Part shown: piece after piece, positions 40,632 through 48,784 of the stretch | How the letters are laid out: the number at the start of each line of letters is the position of its first letter | How positions within the stretch are numbered: position 1 is the first letter of the stretch | Assembly: GCA_947001705.1 (NCBI GenBank) | Contig: CAMQHT010000003.1 | Span: 27,213 to 91,212 of the forward strand | Length of the DNA: 64,000 bases | Direction of reading: 5' to 3' | From: an uncultured Collinsella sp. | Lineage (GTDB): Bacteria; Actinomycetota; Coriobacteriia; Coriobacteriales; Coriobacteriaceae | The notes under the pieces: model-generated | The model's database searches: none | The model's input: the letters and a program-made list of their open reading frames with translations, nothing else | Told to the model about the DNA's origin: nothing | Position numbers and translations under genes: made by a program

Positions 40632-41767
40632 TCTACCTGGATAACGCGGCGACGACCATGCACAAGCCTAAGACGGTCATCGATACCGTGACGCAGGCGA
40701 TGTGTTCGCTCGGCAATGCCGGGCGCGGTGCCACGTCGGGTGCCCTCGATGCCGCTCGTACGATTCACGCTTGCCGTGCCAAGCTCGCGCGCCTTTTGGG
40801 CTGCCCGAGGGCGGACCATGTGTGCTTTACGCCCAACTCCACGGCGGCGCTCAACACCGCCATCAATGGCGTGCTGCGTCCCGGTGACCGCGTGGTCACG
40901 ACGGTGCTCGAGCACAACTCCGTGCTGCGTCCGCTCAACCGCCTGGCGGCAGAGCAGGGTGTGACGGTTGAGCATGCGAGCTGTGATACCAACGGCGTGC
41001 TCGACTACGACGAGCTCGAGCGGCTGGTCACGCCCGGTACGCGTGCTGTGGTGGTGACGCACGCCTCCAATGTGACCGGCAACGCGGTCGACATTGCGCA
41101 CGTGGCGGCCATGGCCAATGCTGCCGGCGCGCTGGTGATCGTCGACGCCTCGCAGTCTGCCGGCGCGATGCATATCGATATGCAGGCCATGGGGTTCGAC
41201 GTCGTGTGCTTTACCGGCCACAAGGGGCTCATGGGACCCCAAGGCACCGGCGGGCTGGCCGTGGCGGAGGGCATTGACGTGACGCCGTGGGCCATGGGCG
41301 GCACGGGCGTGCACAGCTTCGATGCGCTGCAGCCGCTTGAGTGGCCCACGCGCCTTGAGGCGGGCACGCTCAACGGCCACGGCATCGCGGGACTTTCCGC
41401 AGGTCTCGACTTTATCGAGGCGCAAGGCGGGGTCGAGGCGATTGCGGCGCATGAGCGAGCACTGGCGGATCGCTTTCTCGCTGGCGTGCGCGAAATCCCG
41501 GAGATCAAGCTCTACGGTGCCTTTGACCAGCCCGTGCGCTCGGCGATCGTTTCACTCAACGTGGGCGATATCGATTCGGCCGAGATTTCGGACGCGCTCA
41601 TGCAAGGGTGGGGGATTGCGACGCGCCCCGGCGCCCACTGCGCTCCGCTCATGCACCGCGCGTTGGGGACCGAGCGCCAGGGTGTCGTTCGCTTCTCGTT
41701 TGGGTATTTCAACACGGACGAGGAAGTTGACGCCGCGATTGAAGCTTTGCGCGATTTAGCTTGCTAA
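40628..41767 (+). CDS. Cysteine desulfurase / selenocysteine lyase family protein (selenium cluster)
   Basis: A 379-residue class-V aminotransferase-fold PLP enzyme of the NifS/CsdB group. It should remove sulfur from cysteine, or selenium from selenocysteine, as an enzyme-bound persulfide or selenopersulfide. Seen: MIYLDNAATTMHKPK, VTHASNVTGNAVDI (PLP contact), the Asp in VIVDASQSAGAMHID, the Schiff-base lysine in CFTGHKGLMGPQGTGG near residue 201, and the C-terminal active Cys in RPGAHCAPLMHRALG, in the RxGxHC form of CsdB-type enzymes. Start ATG 40628 overlaps the DUF3343 stop. The context suggests it feeds selenium to SelD through YedF or DUF3343. Confidence 0.88.
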   Translation: MIYLDNAATTMHKPKTVIDTVTQAMCSLGNAGRGATSGALDAARTIHACRAKLARLLGCPRADHVCFTPNSTAALNTAINGVLRPGDRVVTTVLEHNSVLRPLNRLAAEQGVTVEHASCDTNGVLDYDELERLVTPGTRAVVVTHASNVTGNAVDIAHVAAMANAAGALVIVDASQSAGAMHIDMQAMGFDVVCFTGHKGLMGPQGTGGLAVAEGIDVTPWAMGGTGVHSFDALQPLEWPTRLEAGTLNGHGIAGLSAGLDFIEAQGGVEAIAAHERALADRFLAGVREIPEIKLYGAFDQPVRSAIVSLNVGDIDSAEISDALMQGWGIATRPGAHCAPLMHRALGTERQGVVRFSFGYFNTDEEVDAAIEALRDLAC

Positions 41768-41834
41768 AGCGTATATACTTGCGGGATGGGCCTTTTGCCC
41801 GTCCCGTTTTTGTTTCGACCCGAAAGGTGGTCCC

Positions 41835-43193
41835 ATGGCCTCATCCGCGCCGCGCGGCCTGCGCTCCGACCATGTCGTTACCGTCGGTATCGCCCTGTTC
41901 TCGATGCTCTTTGGCGCCGGCAACCTTATTATTCCGCCGCTGCTGGCGCTGCAGGCAGGTTCTGCCACGCCGGTCGCCATGCTCGGCTTTCTCATTGCCG
42001 CCATCGGCCTGCCCGTCATGGGCTTTATCGCCGTGGCACTTGCCGGAACGGCGCGCGAGCTTGCCGGCCGTGTGCATCCCAAGTTCGGCGAGTTCTTTGT
42101 CGCGGCGGTGTATCTGGCTATCGGCCCGTGCCTGGCCATTCCGCGCACGAGCTCCACGGCCTTCGAGATGCTGGTGCCGCTGTTGCCCGAGGGCGTCTCG
42201 CTCGGCACGGCGCGCCTGGTGTTTGCCGTCGGCTTCTTTGTCGTCGCGTTTGCGCTCACGCTGCGCCCGGGCGTCATCACACGCGTGCTCGGCCGCATTA
42301 CGGGCCCCGCGCTCATTGCGCTCATCGTGCTGGTCGTTGGTGCTGCCGTGATCTCGCCGCTGGGTCCCGCTGCCGCGCCGCAGGCCCCCTACGATGCTGG
42401 CGCTGCCGTGCAGGGCTTTCTGACTGGCTATCAGACCATGGACCTGCTCGCGTCGCTCGCCTTTGGCATCATCATCGCCGAGACCATCCACGAGTTGGGT
42501 GTTACCGATGACAAGCGCGTGGCCTTCGAGATTTCGCGTTCCGGTGTGATCACCGGCGTACTCATGGCCATCATCTACTGCGGCTTGGGCCTTGCCGGTA
42601 TGCAGCTCGGCACCGTGATGCCCGACGCTACCAACGGCGCCGCCATCCTCGCCCGTTCGGCCTCCATGCATTTTGGGCTTGCCGGCACGGTCGTGGTCTT
42701 TGCGATCTTTTTCCTCGCCTGCATGAACGTGTGCATCGGCCTCATCAGCTGCTGCTCGCGTTACTTCTGCGAGACGTATGTGGTCGAAGGGGGAGCGGAG
42801 GCCTCTGAGGAGGCCATGCGCCGCCCCTTTGCGGTTCTCGCCTTTGTGTTCGCAGCGTTTTCGTGCGTGCTCTCCAACGTGGGCCTCGACGTGATTCTTA
42901 TGTTCTCGGTGCCCATGCTCAATGCCTTGTATCCCGTTGCCATTGTGCTGGTGCTTATGGGCCTGGTGCACGGTTTTTGCGACGCGCATCCGCAGGTATG
43001 GGTCTGGGTCGGCGGCGTCGTCGCGGTGCAGAGCGTGATCACCTCGGTCCGCGACGCGTTCTTTGCTGGCGCGTGGCTACCGTTCGATGCGCTGCCGCTG
43101 GCGGATATCGGTGCCGCGTGGGCGCCGGTCGCCGTGGTGGCGTTTGTGATAGGCCTGCTCCACAGCCGGTTTGTCGCACATTCGAGGAGCTAG
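41835..43193 (+). CDS. brnQ: Branched-chain amino acid transporter (BrnQ)
   Basis: A 452-residue LIVCS-family (BrnQ) secondary transporter taking up leucine, isoleucine and valine with Na+ or H+. About 12 hydrophobic segments. The N-terminal signature VTVGIALFSMLFGAGNLIIPP (in part) and AAVYLAIGPCLAIPRTSSTAF are strongly conserved in the family, as is GFLTGYQTMDLLASLAFG. ATG at 41835 follows AAAGGTGG. It lies 67 bases after the cysteine desulfurase gene on the same strand, and may share the transcript, but no functional link to selenium is known. Confidence 0.93.
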   Translation: MASSAPRGLRSDHVVTVGIALFSMLFGAGNLIIPPLLALQAGSATPVAMLGFLIAAIGLPVMGFIAVALAGTARELAGRVHPKFGEFFVAAVYLAIGPCLAIPRTSSTAFEMLVPLLPEGVSLGTARLVFAVGFFVVAFALTLRPGVITRVLGRITGPALIALIVLVVGAAVISPLGPAAAPQAPYDAGAAVQGFLTGYQTMDLLASLAFGIIIAETIHELGVTDDKRVAFEISRSGVITGVLMAIIYCGLGLAGMQLGTVMPDATNGAAILARSASMHFGLAGTVVVFAIFFLACMNVCIGLISCCSRYFCETYVVEGGAEASEEAMRRPFAVLAFVFAAFSCVLSNVGLDVILMFSVPMLNALYPVAIVLVLMGLVHGFCDAHPQVWVWVGGVVAVQSVITSVRDAFFAGAWLPFDALPLADIGAAWAPVAVVAFVIGLLHSRFVAHSRS

Positions 43194-43284
43194 AATATCG
43201 CCGCTTGCACAGGCGGGAAGTCTCCCCTATAATTTCCTTCGCTTTGGGACACGCAAGGTTTATGCCTTAGCTGCTCAACACCTT

Positions 43285-43361
43285 CGGGACGTGGCGCAGT
43301 TTGGTAGCGCGCCTGCTTTGGGAGCAGGATGTCGCAGGTTCAAATCCTGTCGTCCCGACCA
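43285..43361 (+). tRNA. tRNA-Pro (anticodon TGG)
   Basis: 77 bases including the encoded CCA. Acceptor CGGGACG/CGTCCCG, anticodon TGG at 43319-43321 in a CCTGC/GCAGG stem, and T-arm GGTTCAAATCC. Followed six bases later by tRNA-Gly, probably one transcript. Confidence 0.97.
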
Positions 43362-43367
43362 TATCTT

Positions 43368-43441
43368 GCGGGCGTAGTTCAATGGTAGAACCCCAGCCTT
43401 CCAAGCTGATGACGCGGGTTCGATTCCCGTCGCCCGCTCCA
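43368..43441 (+). tRNA. tRNA-Gly (anticodon TCC)
   Basis: 74 bases including CCA. Acceptor GCGGGCG/CGCCCGC, anticodon TCC at 43400-43402, and T-arm CGGGTTCGATTCCCG. Its 3' end is copied, inverted and direct, in the palindromic element at 43503-43644. Confidence 0.97.
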
Positions 43442-43454
43442 TAAGAATTGTTTT

Positions 43455-43493
43455 AACGGCTTTGGTTTCCTTTGGGAATCAGAGCTGTTTTCG
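43455..43493 (+). terminator. Terminator after tRNA-Gly
   Basis: AACGGCT pairs with AGCTGTT, with an inner TTTCC/GGGAA block, followed by TTTTCG-type sequence. Confidence 0.6.
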
Positions 43494-43502
43494 TTTACGC
43501 GC

Positions 43503-43644
43503 CGGGCGACGGGAATCGAACCCGTCAGGGTGCGGAGCTGAGAAAATGCGTGAGCATTTTCCAGCGCAGCACGCAAGGGCCGAAGGCCCGCAGCGAAACA
43601 AGGATTTGCGAAGCAAATCCTTGGACTTCCCGTCGCCCGCTCCA
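43503..43644. repeat. Palindromic element derived from the tRNA-Gly 3' end
   Basis: The left end (43503-43524) is an exact reverse complement of 22 bases of the neighbouring tRNA-Gly T-arm and acceptor (43415-43436). The right end (43627-43644) is an exact direct copy of its last 18 bases including CCA. The two ends thus pair over 13 bases. Between them stand three tight hairpins: GAAAATGC-GTGA-GCATTTTC (43542-43561), GGGCC-GAA-GGCCC (43577-43589) and an 11-bp stem with a GAA loop (43599-43623). It holds no gene. It may be a mobile palindrome or the scar of an integration in the tRNA gene. Confidence 0.8.
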
Positions 43645-43764
43645 AGCTATATAATCGCAGGCCAATATGCTAATTTGGCTCGCGTTTATTTTTATACCGT
43701 CCGACCTCGCGGGGCAAATGAACCAAGAGCGTTTGTCCCACATCGTAAGAAAGTAGTGATTGCC

Positions 43765-44601
43765 ATGGCACAGAGTAAGGCAGAATACCCCATCCCCGAC
43801 TGCCTGGCGCCTGCCGCAATCGAGACCAAGACCGAGGCCGCCGGCGTTACCAAGGCCAGTCTGCCTGCCTCGAAGGCATTTTTGCTCGCCATGTTCGCCG
43901 GCGCGTTCATCGCCTTCGGCGGTCTGTTCTTCACGGTCTTTCTGAGCGATGCGTTCCTTGGCTGGGGCGCTCAGCGCTTTGTGGGCGGCCTGTGCTTTTG
44001 CCTGGGACTGGTGCTCGTGCTCATTTGCGGCGCGGAACTGTTTACCGGCAACTCGCTTATGGTCTGCGCGCTCAAGAGCAAAAAGATCACGCTCGTCCAG
44101 ATGCTCAAGGCTTGGGTCGTTGTGTGGATCGGCAACTTTGCCGGCGCGCTGTTCGTTGTCTTTTTGGTTTACATGGCAGCTATTTATAAGCTCAACGGCG
44201 AGGCCGTTGCCAACACCATGGTGAGTGTCGCCGCCGGTAAGGTTTCGATTGACGCCGTCACCATCTTCTTCCGCGGCATTCTGTGCAACATCTTTGTGTG
44301 CCTGGCTGTATGGATCGGTACCGCCGGCAAGACCGTGGTCGATAAAGTCGTGGGTATTCTGCTGCCTATCGCCGCCTTTGTGTCATGCGGTTTTGAGCAC
44401 TGCGTTGCCAACATGTACTTTTTGCCCATGGGTGCCGTGATGCACGCGTGCGGCTATGGAGCCGATGTCGCCGGCGCCGATGCCCTCAACGCCGCCGGGT
44501 TGGCGCTCAACCTTTCGGTCGCCACGCTGGGCAATATCGTAGGTGGCGCCCTGATCGTGGCGCTGGGCTACTGGTTTATCTACGCCAACAAAGAGTCCTA
44601 A
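43765..44601 (+). CDS. focA: Formate/nitrite transporter family protein (FocA-like)
   Basis: A 278-residue pentameric channel-type transporter of the FNT family with six membrane helices and the usual pore residues. The signatures are AFIAFGGLFFTVF, GAELFTGNSL (helix 2/3 region) and the central histidine region CGFEHCVANMYFLPMG (about residues 208-223). FocA moves formate; NirC-type relatives move nitrite, and some carry hydrosulfide. ATG at 43765, about 120 bases after the tRNA-derived palindrome. With a selenocysteine system next door, formate (Sec-formate dehydrogenase) is the attractive substrate, but no dehydrogenase gene is in the window. Confidence 0.9.
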   Translation: MAQSKAEYPIPDCLAPAAIETKTEAAGVTKASLPASKAFLLAMFAGAFIAFGGLFFTVFLSDAFLGWGAQRFVGGLCFCLGLVLVLICGAELFTGNSLMVCALKSKKITLVQMLKAWVVVWIGNFAGALFVVFLVYMAAIYKLNGEAVANTMVSVAAGKVSIDAVTIFFRGILCNIFVCLAVWIGTAGKTVVDKVVGILLPIAAFVSCGFEHCVANMYFLPMGAVMHACGYGADVAGADALNAAGLALNLSVATLGNIVGGALIVALGYWFIYANKES

Positions 44602-44624
44602 AGGACCCAACCCATAACCGACCA

Positions 44625-44709
44625 AAAAGGGACAGGTTTATTTTGGCAGGTTTTGGACGAGGCGCTGCGCCGATTTGTCACAAGCTGCCATAATAGACCT
44701 GTCCCTTTT
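44625..44709. repeat. 25-bp inverted repeat, AAAAGGGACAGGT family
   Basis: Arms 44625-44649 and 44685-44709 match with two mismatches around a 35-base centre that itself holds GGCGCTGCGCC. It sits between focA and selA and may terminate focA; no clean T-tract on either strand except TTTT inside the arm end. Confidence 0.75.
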
Positions 44710-44786
44710 GCGTGCGCGTCGCCATTCTTTGGCCGATGACGACCAAGGGGGACCTGCTTTTTATTGAATATGTCGAAAGGCTTTCC

Positions 44787-46244
44787 ATGAGCGACTGCGA
44801 ATCCATGCCTGCCGAGGTGCGCGACCGCCTGCGCTCCATTCCCGCCGTTCACGAGCTGCTGGTCGAGTGGCCGGTCATGAAGGCTGCCGGCGATGCGGGC
44901 GACACGATTGCGCGCGAGGCGATCGACGCCGAGCTCGATGCCGAGCGCACGGCGATTCGCTCTGGCGCTCCTGCTAGGAACAAGCGCGAGCTTGCCTTGG
45001 CCATCGAGCGGCGGTGCCACCGACTGTCGCTGCCGACCCTGCGCCCTGCTGTCAACGCGACGGGCGTTGTGATTCACACCAATCTGGGTCGTGCCCCGCT
45101 CGCTCCCGCAGCGGTGCAGGCGGTGACCGACGTCGCCCGCAGCTACAGCACGCTTGAGTATGACGTCGCGACCTGTGCCCGCGGGGGCCGCAAGGAGCAT
45201 TCCGCGCGTCTGCTGCGCACGCTCACGGGGGCGCAGGACGCCCTGGTTGTCAACAATAACGCCGCGGCGGTGCTGCTGGTGCTTGCCACGCATGCGAGCG
45301 GCAAAGAGGTCATCGTGAGCCGTGGCGAGCTTGTCGAGGTGGGCGGTAGCTTCCGCATCCCCGACATCATGGCGGCTTCGGGTGCCAAACTTGTCGAGGT
45401 GGGCTCCACAAACCGCACGCATCTGGATGATTACCGAAGAGCCATTACGCCCAACACGGCGATGATCTTGAAAGTTCATCCTTCTAACTACCGTATCGAG
45501 GGCTTCCACGAGGAGGTGTCCGCGGCGGAGCTTTCCGCGCTGGCGCATGAGCACGGGCTGTTGCTGTACGAGGACCAGGGCTCGGGCGCTTTGCTTGCAG
45601 ACGGGGTGCTCGCCGATGCGGGGGAGCAGCCCACGTCCGCCTCGCTTTGCGCCGGCGTTGACGTCGTCTCGTGTTCGGGTGACAAGCTGCTCGGCGCCTC
45701 GCAGGCAGGCATTATTCTCGGCAGCGCCCAGGCAATTGCCGCCTGCGCCTCTCATCCGCTTATGCGCGCGCTTCGCCCCGGTAAGCTCACGCTCGCGGCG
45801 CTCGAGGCCACCCTGCGTCTGTATGTGGCCGGTCCCGATACGGCACATCGTGAGATCCCGGTGCTCAACATGCTTTCCGCTGCGCCGGCTCCGCTCGAGC
45901 GTCAGGCCAAGCGCCTGCGCGACCGCATGCTGCGTAAACTTCGCGAGGCTCAGTTCGAGGAGGCGGTGGAGCTGCAGGTTGTCGAGGGCGCCTCTGCTCC
46001 CGGCGGCGGATCGCTGCCGACCGTCGAGCTCCCAACATTTTGCGTTGCCGTCTGCCCCGTCGATGGGCGCCTATCTGCCGATGGCCTAAAGCGCGCTTTG
46101 GTTCAGGAGCCCGATACGCCGGTTGTGACGCGCGTGCGACACGACCAGGTACTGTTTGACGTTCGCACGCTTTTGCACGATACCGACCTTGATCTGTGCG
46201 CGTCCGCGTTGGCCGATGCCGTGCGGGCGGGTTTGCATCGATGA
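44787..46244 (+). CDS. selA: L-seryl-tRNA(Sec) selenium transferase
   Basis: SelA is a PLP enzyme that converts Ser-tRNA(Sec) to Sec-tRNA(Sec) with selenophosphate. The 485-residue protein has the N-terminal tRNA-binding domain (RLRSIPAVHELL...), the conserved INATGVVIHTNLGRAPL-type block (here AVNATGVVIHTNLGRAPL, about residues 88-105), YSTLEYDVATCARGGRKEH, NNNAAAVLLVL, and the Schiff-base lysine in VVSCSGDKLLGASQAGII near residue 300. ATG at 44787 follows GAAAGG; the open frame upstream crosses a palindrome. Its stop overlaps the selB start (ATGA at 46241). Confidence 0.96.
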   Translation: MSDCESMPAEVRDRLRSIPAVHELLVEWPVMKAAGDAGDTIAREAIDAELDAERTAIRSGAPARNKRELALAIERRCHRLSLPTLRPAVNATGVVIHTNLGRAPLAPAAVQAVTDVARSYSTLEYDVATCARGGRKEHSARLLRTLTGAQDALVVNNNAAAVLLVLATHASGKEVIVSRGELVEVGGSFRIPDIMAASGAKLVEVGSTNRTHLDDYRRAITPNTAMILKVHPSNYRIEGFHEEVSAAELSALAHEHGLLLYEDQGSGALLADGVLADAGEQPTSASLCAGVDVVSCSGDKLLGASQAGIILGSAQAIAACASHPLMRALRPGKLTLAALEATLRLYVAGPDTAHREIPVLNMLSAAPAPLERQAKRLRDRMLRKLREAQFEEAVELQVVEGASAPGGGSLPTVELPTFCVAVCPVDGRLSADGLKRALVQEPDTPVVTRVRHDQVLFDVRTLLHDTDLDLCASALADAVRAGLHR

Positions 46245-48211
46245 GTGTGCGCGAGCTTGTTGAATGTCCCGTTGTCGTTGGGACGGCGGGACACGTTGAC
46301 CACGGAAAGTCGGCCCTTATCGAGGCGCTGACCGGCAAAAATCCCGACCGTCTGGAGGTCGAACGCCGCCGAGGCATGACTACGGAGCTCGGCTTTGGCG
46401 AGCTCGAGCTTCCCAGCGGCAAGCTTGTCGGCCTGGTCGACGTGCCCGGGCATGCGCACTACCTGCGCGCGATGGTACAGGGTGCCACCGGCGTGGACGT
46501 TGCGTTGCTGGTGGTTTCGGCCGTTGAGGGCGTGATGCCGCAGACCCGCGAGCACGTCCACGTGCTGGAGCTTTTGGGTGTGAGGCACCTCGTGGTCGCG
46601 CTCACGATGCGCGATCTGGTCGATGGCGAGACGGCAGAGCTCGCCGAGCTCGACGTGATGGACTTCCTCGGTGATACCGTCTTTGCCGATGCGCCCGTGG
46701 TGCCTGTTTCCTCGCGCACGGGCGTGGGCATCGAGGACGTTCGCCTTGCCCTCGATGCCGCCATCGACTCTTTCCTGGCCGATGCCGCATCCCGCCCGGT
46801 GCGCCCCGGTCTGGCCCCGCGCCTGCCCATTGACCGCTGCTTCACCATCAAGGGATCCGGGACGGTCGTCACGGGCACGCTTCACGATGCCCCCGTAGCG
46901 GTGGGCGACGAGCTCGTCTCATGTCTCGCGGGCGTGCGCTGCCGCGTGCGCGCGATTCAGGTGCATGGTGATACTCCTCGGGCGTTGCCCGGACAGCGCG
47001 CGGCGCTCAACATCGTGGGCGACGGTGCGGGCGACCTTCCGCGTGGCGAGGTCCTCTGCGGGTCTGGTGCTGAGGGCTCGACGCTCAGGCTCATCGCCCG
47101 CTTCACGTATCTGGGGCGCGAGGGCACCAAGCCCGCGCCCTTCGAGTCCGGTACGCGCGTTCATGTGATGGCGGGTACGGCGGAGGTCCTTGGCCGTGTC
47201 ATGCTCATGGAGGGTGAGGGACCCATTGAGGCTGGCGAGACCCGCATCGTGCAGGTCCGTCTGGAGGAGCGCCTTCCCGTGCGATCGGGCGACGGCCTCA
47301 TTGTGCTCGCGTTCTCGCCGGTGGTGCTTATCGGCGGCGGTCGTGTTCTTCTTTCGCGGTGCCGCCGCTCGCGCGTCCTCTTCGCGGGCGAGTGCGCGCT
47401 GCTCGGGGCCCTGGATGCCGACGACCGCGCCGCCGCCGTTGCCGCATGGTTGGGGCTGCAGCGCCTGCCTGTGCCTGCCGCGGCCGCAGCCCGTGCTCTC
47501 GATCTTTCGGGTGCCGAGGCGGCTGCGCTCCTGCACGGGGCGGTTTCCTCGGGTGACGCCGTGGCGCTTCATGCCGAGCGCTCGACCGAGGAGCTCTATG
47601 CCGCCCCCGCTGTGCTCGATGCCGCCCTCGCCACGCTCTCCGTCACGTTGGCCGCCATGCACGGGGCCGCGCCCAAGCAGACGGGTTTCACGCCGGGCGA
47701 GGTCGCGCATGCCGCCTGGCCGACAGCGGGCGAAGACATCGCGTCCGCGCTCGTTCTCGAGGGCTGTGCGCGCGGCGTGTGCACCGTCGACGGTGCCGAG
47801 GTGTTCGACCCGCACTCTGCCGCTGCGGCGATACGTGTGGTGCGCGAGGCGAGCCAGCGCATCGTGGCCGCCCTCGACGAGGCGGGTCTCGGTGCGGCGA
47901 CGCTGCCCGAGGTGGGTGAGCGTCTGCAGCTCGATCGCGACACCATGACGCGTGCCCTGCGCGAGCTTTCGCTCAACCGCGCGATCGTTAAGATCGAACG
48001 CGACGTTGCCTTGTCTGCCGCCGCCGAGGCCCATGCACGTGAGGTCGTCGCCGCGGCTATCGAGGCTGCTGGCGGCGTTGCCACGACGAGTGTGCTGCGC
48101 GAGGCCTTAGGCGTGTCGCGCAAACGAGCCATTAGCATCTTGGAGCACCTGGATGCGGTGCGTTTTACGACGCTCAACAAGGAGGCCGGCGGTCTCAGAT
48201 CCTTGCGCTAG
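46241..48211 (+). CDS. selB: Selenocysteine-specific elongation factor
   Basis: SelB brings Sec-tRNA to UGA codons marked by a SECIS hairpin. The 656-residue protein begins with an EF-Tu-like GTPase: G1 GTAGHVDHGKSALI (about residues 14-27), G2-type RGMTTELGF, and G3 VDVPGHAHYL. The G4 site reads TMRD where other SelB proteins mostly show TKxD, a possible weakening of guanine contact worth noting. Domains II-III follow (to about 385), then the C-terminal winged-helix repeats that bind SECIS RNA, ending SVLREALGVSRKRAISILEHLD. The ATG at 46241 overlaps the selA stop, so the two are coupled. tRNA-Sec lies 215 bases downstream. Confidence 0.95.
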   Translation: MSVRELVECPVVVGTAGHVDHGKSALIEALTGKNPDRLEVERRRGMTTELGFGELELPSGKLVGLVDVPGHAHYLRAMVQGATGVDVALLVVSAVEGVMPQTREHVHVLELLGVRHLVVALTMRDLVDGETAELAELDVMDFLGDTVFADAPVVPVSSRTGVGIEDVRLALDAAIDSFLADAASRPVRPGLAPRLPIDRCFTIKGSGTVVTGTLHDAPVAVGDELVSCLAGVRCRVRAIQVHGDTPRALPGQRAALNIVGDGAGDLPRGEVLCGSGAEGSTLRLIARFTYLGREGTKPAPFESGTRVHVMAGTAEVLGRVMLMEGEGPIEAGETRIVQVRLEERLPVRSGDGLIVLAFSPVVLIGGGRVLLSRCRRSRVLFAGECALLGALDADDRAAAVAAWLGLQRLPVPAAAAARALDLSGAEAAALLHGAVSSGDAVALHAERSTEELYAAPAVLDAALATLSVTLAAMHGAAPKQTGFTPGEVAHAAWPTAGEDIASALVLEGCARGVCTVDGAEVFDPHSAAAAIRVVREASQRIVAALDEAGLGAATLPEVGERLQLDRDTMTRALRELSLNRAIVKIERDVALSAAAEAHAREVVAAAIEAAGGVATTSVLREALGVSRKRAISILEHLDAVRFTTLNKEAGGLRSLR

Positions 48212-48225
48212 GGCTCCGAATCGCC

Positions 48226-48391
48226 GCTCGCCACAAAACCGGCCTATCTACTACGTTTAAGTGACTACCCTCGACCATTTCAAAAACCGCAAAAACAAAA
48301 CCGCAGGTAGATGACTTGCCGATGTTACGAAAAAGTGGGTATGGTTAACCCTTGCTGGTTAAACGTAGTAGATGGGCCGTTTTCGTGGCGC
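48226..48391. repeat. 166-bp palindromic repeat element (copy A)
   Basis: Ends GCTCGCCACAAAACCGGCC and GGCCGTTTTCGTGGCGC form imperfect inverted arms of about 32 bases containing CTACTACGTTTAA and its complement. The centre carries AAAACCGCAGGTA. The whole 166 bases recur at 62592-62757 with the same length and clear similarity throughout. It holds no reading frame of note and lies between selB and selC. Confidence 0.85.
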
Positions 48392-48425
48392 GACACTGCG
48401 CGTTTGGTAAAATACCGCCACGTTT

Positions 48426-48522
48426 GGGAACGGATGGGCTCCGGTGGGCCCCGCGGTCCTCAAAACCGTTGTGAGGCGTGCAAAACGTCTTGGATGTGTT
48501 CGATTCACATACGTTCCCGCCA
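48426..48522 (+). tRNA. selC: tRNA-Sec (anticodon TCA)
   Basis: 97 bases with encoded CCA. Acceptor GGGAACG/CGTTCCC with discriminator G, a 6-bp D stem with a 4-base loop (GGGCTC-CGGT-GGGCCC), the hallmark of bacterial tRNA-Sec, anticodon TCA at 48460-48462, a long variable arm of about 20 bases, and a T-arm ATGTG-TTCGATT-CACAT. It completes selA-selB-selC in order. A hairpin at 48537-48569 (11 bp) follows, without a T-run. Confidence 0.95.
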
Positions 48523-48784
48523 ACGCATCCTGCCAACCGCCACAAAGGTGCCTGTCCTCTTTGTGGTGGTATGGACCACGTGGACGAAACAGCTTCGAAA
48601 CACGCGATTTGTACGTCGGGTGCTCAAAAACGCTTCTACCTGCAGCGTAATCAAAACGAAACATCTGCTCGTCGGCTTATGCGAAACTTTGCTGCAACAG
48701 TGCGATATTATCCATACTCGATAAAGTTCGCGGCGCATAGGGTGCCGCGACCAACATTTTTCGTTTCCCATCATTGGAGGAAGC
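48523..48784. other. Intergenic region between selC and gdhA
   Basis: About 260 bases. An 11-bp hairpin (CCGCCACAAAG with CTTTGTGGTGG, one G-T) lies at 48537-48569. The rest is less GC-rich and should hold the gdhA promoter; TATTAT at 48709-48714 is a candidate -10 box. A frame through here encodes CPLCGG but has no ribosome site and overlaps tRNA-Sec. Confidence 0.45.

Noticed and set aside
43441..43764. Degraded phage or integrase remnant next to tRNA-Gly
   Set aside because: The repeated tRNA end suggests integration, but there is no integrase fragment or phage-like coding sequence in the 140-base element; kept only as a palindrome finding.
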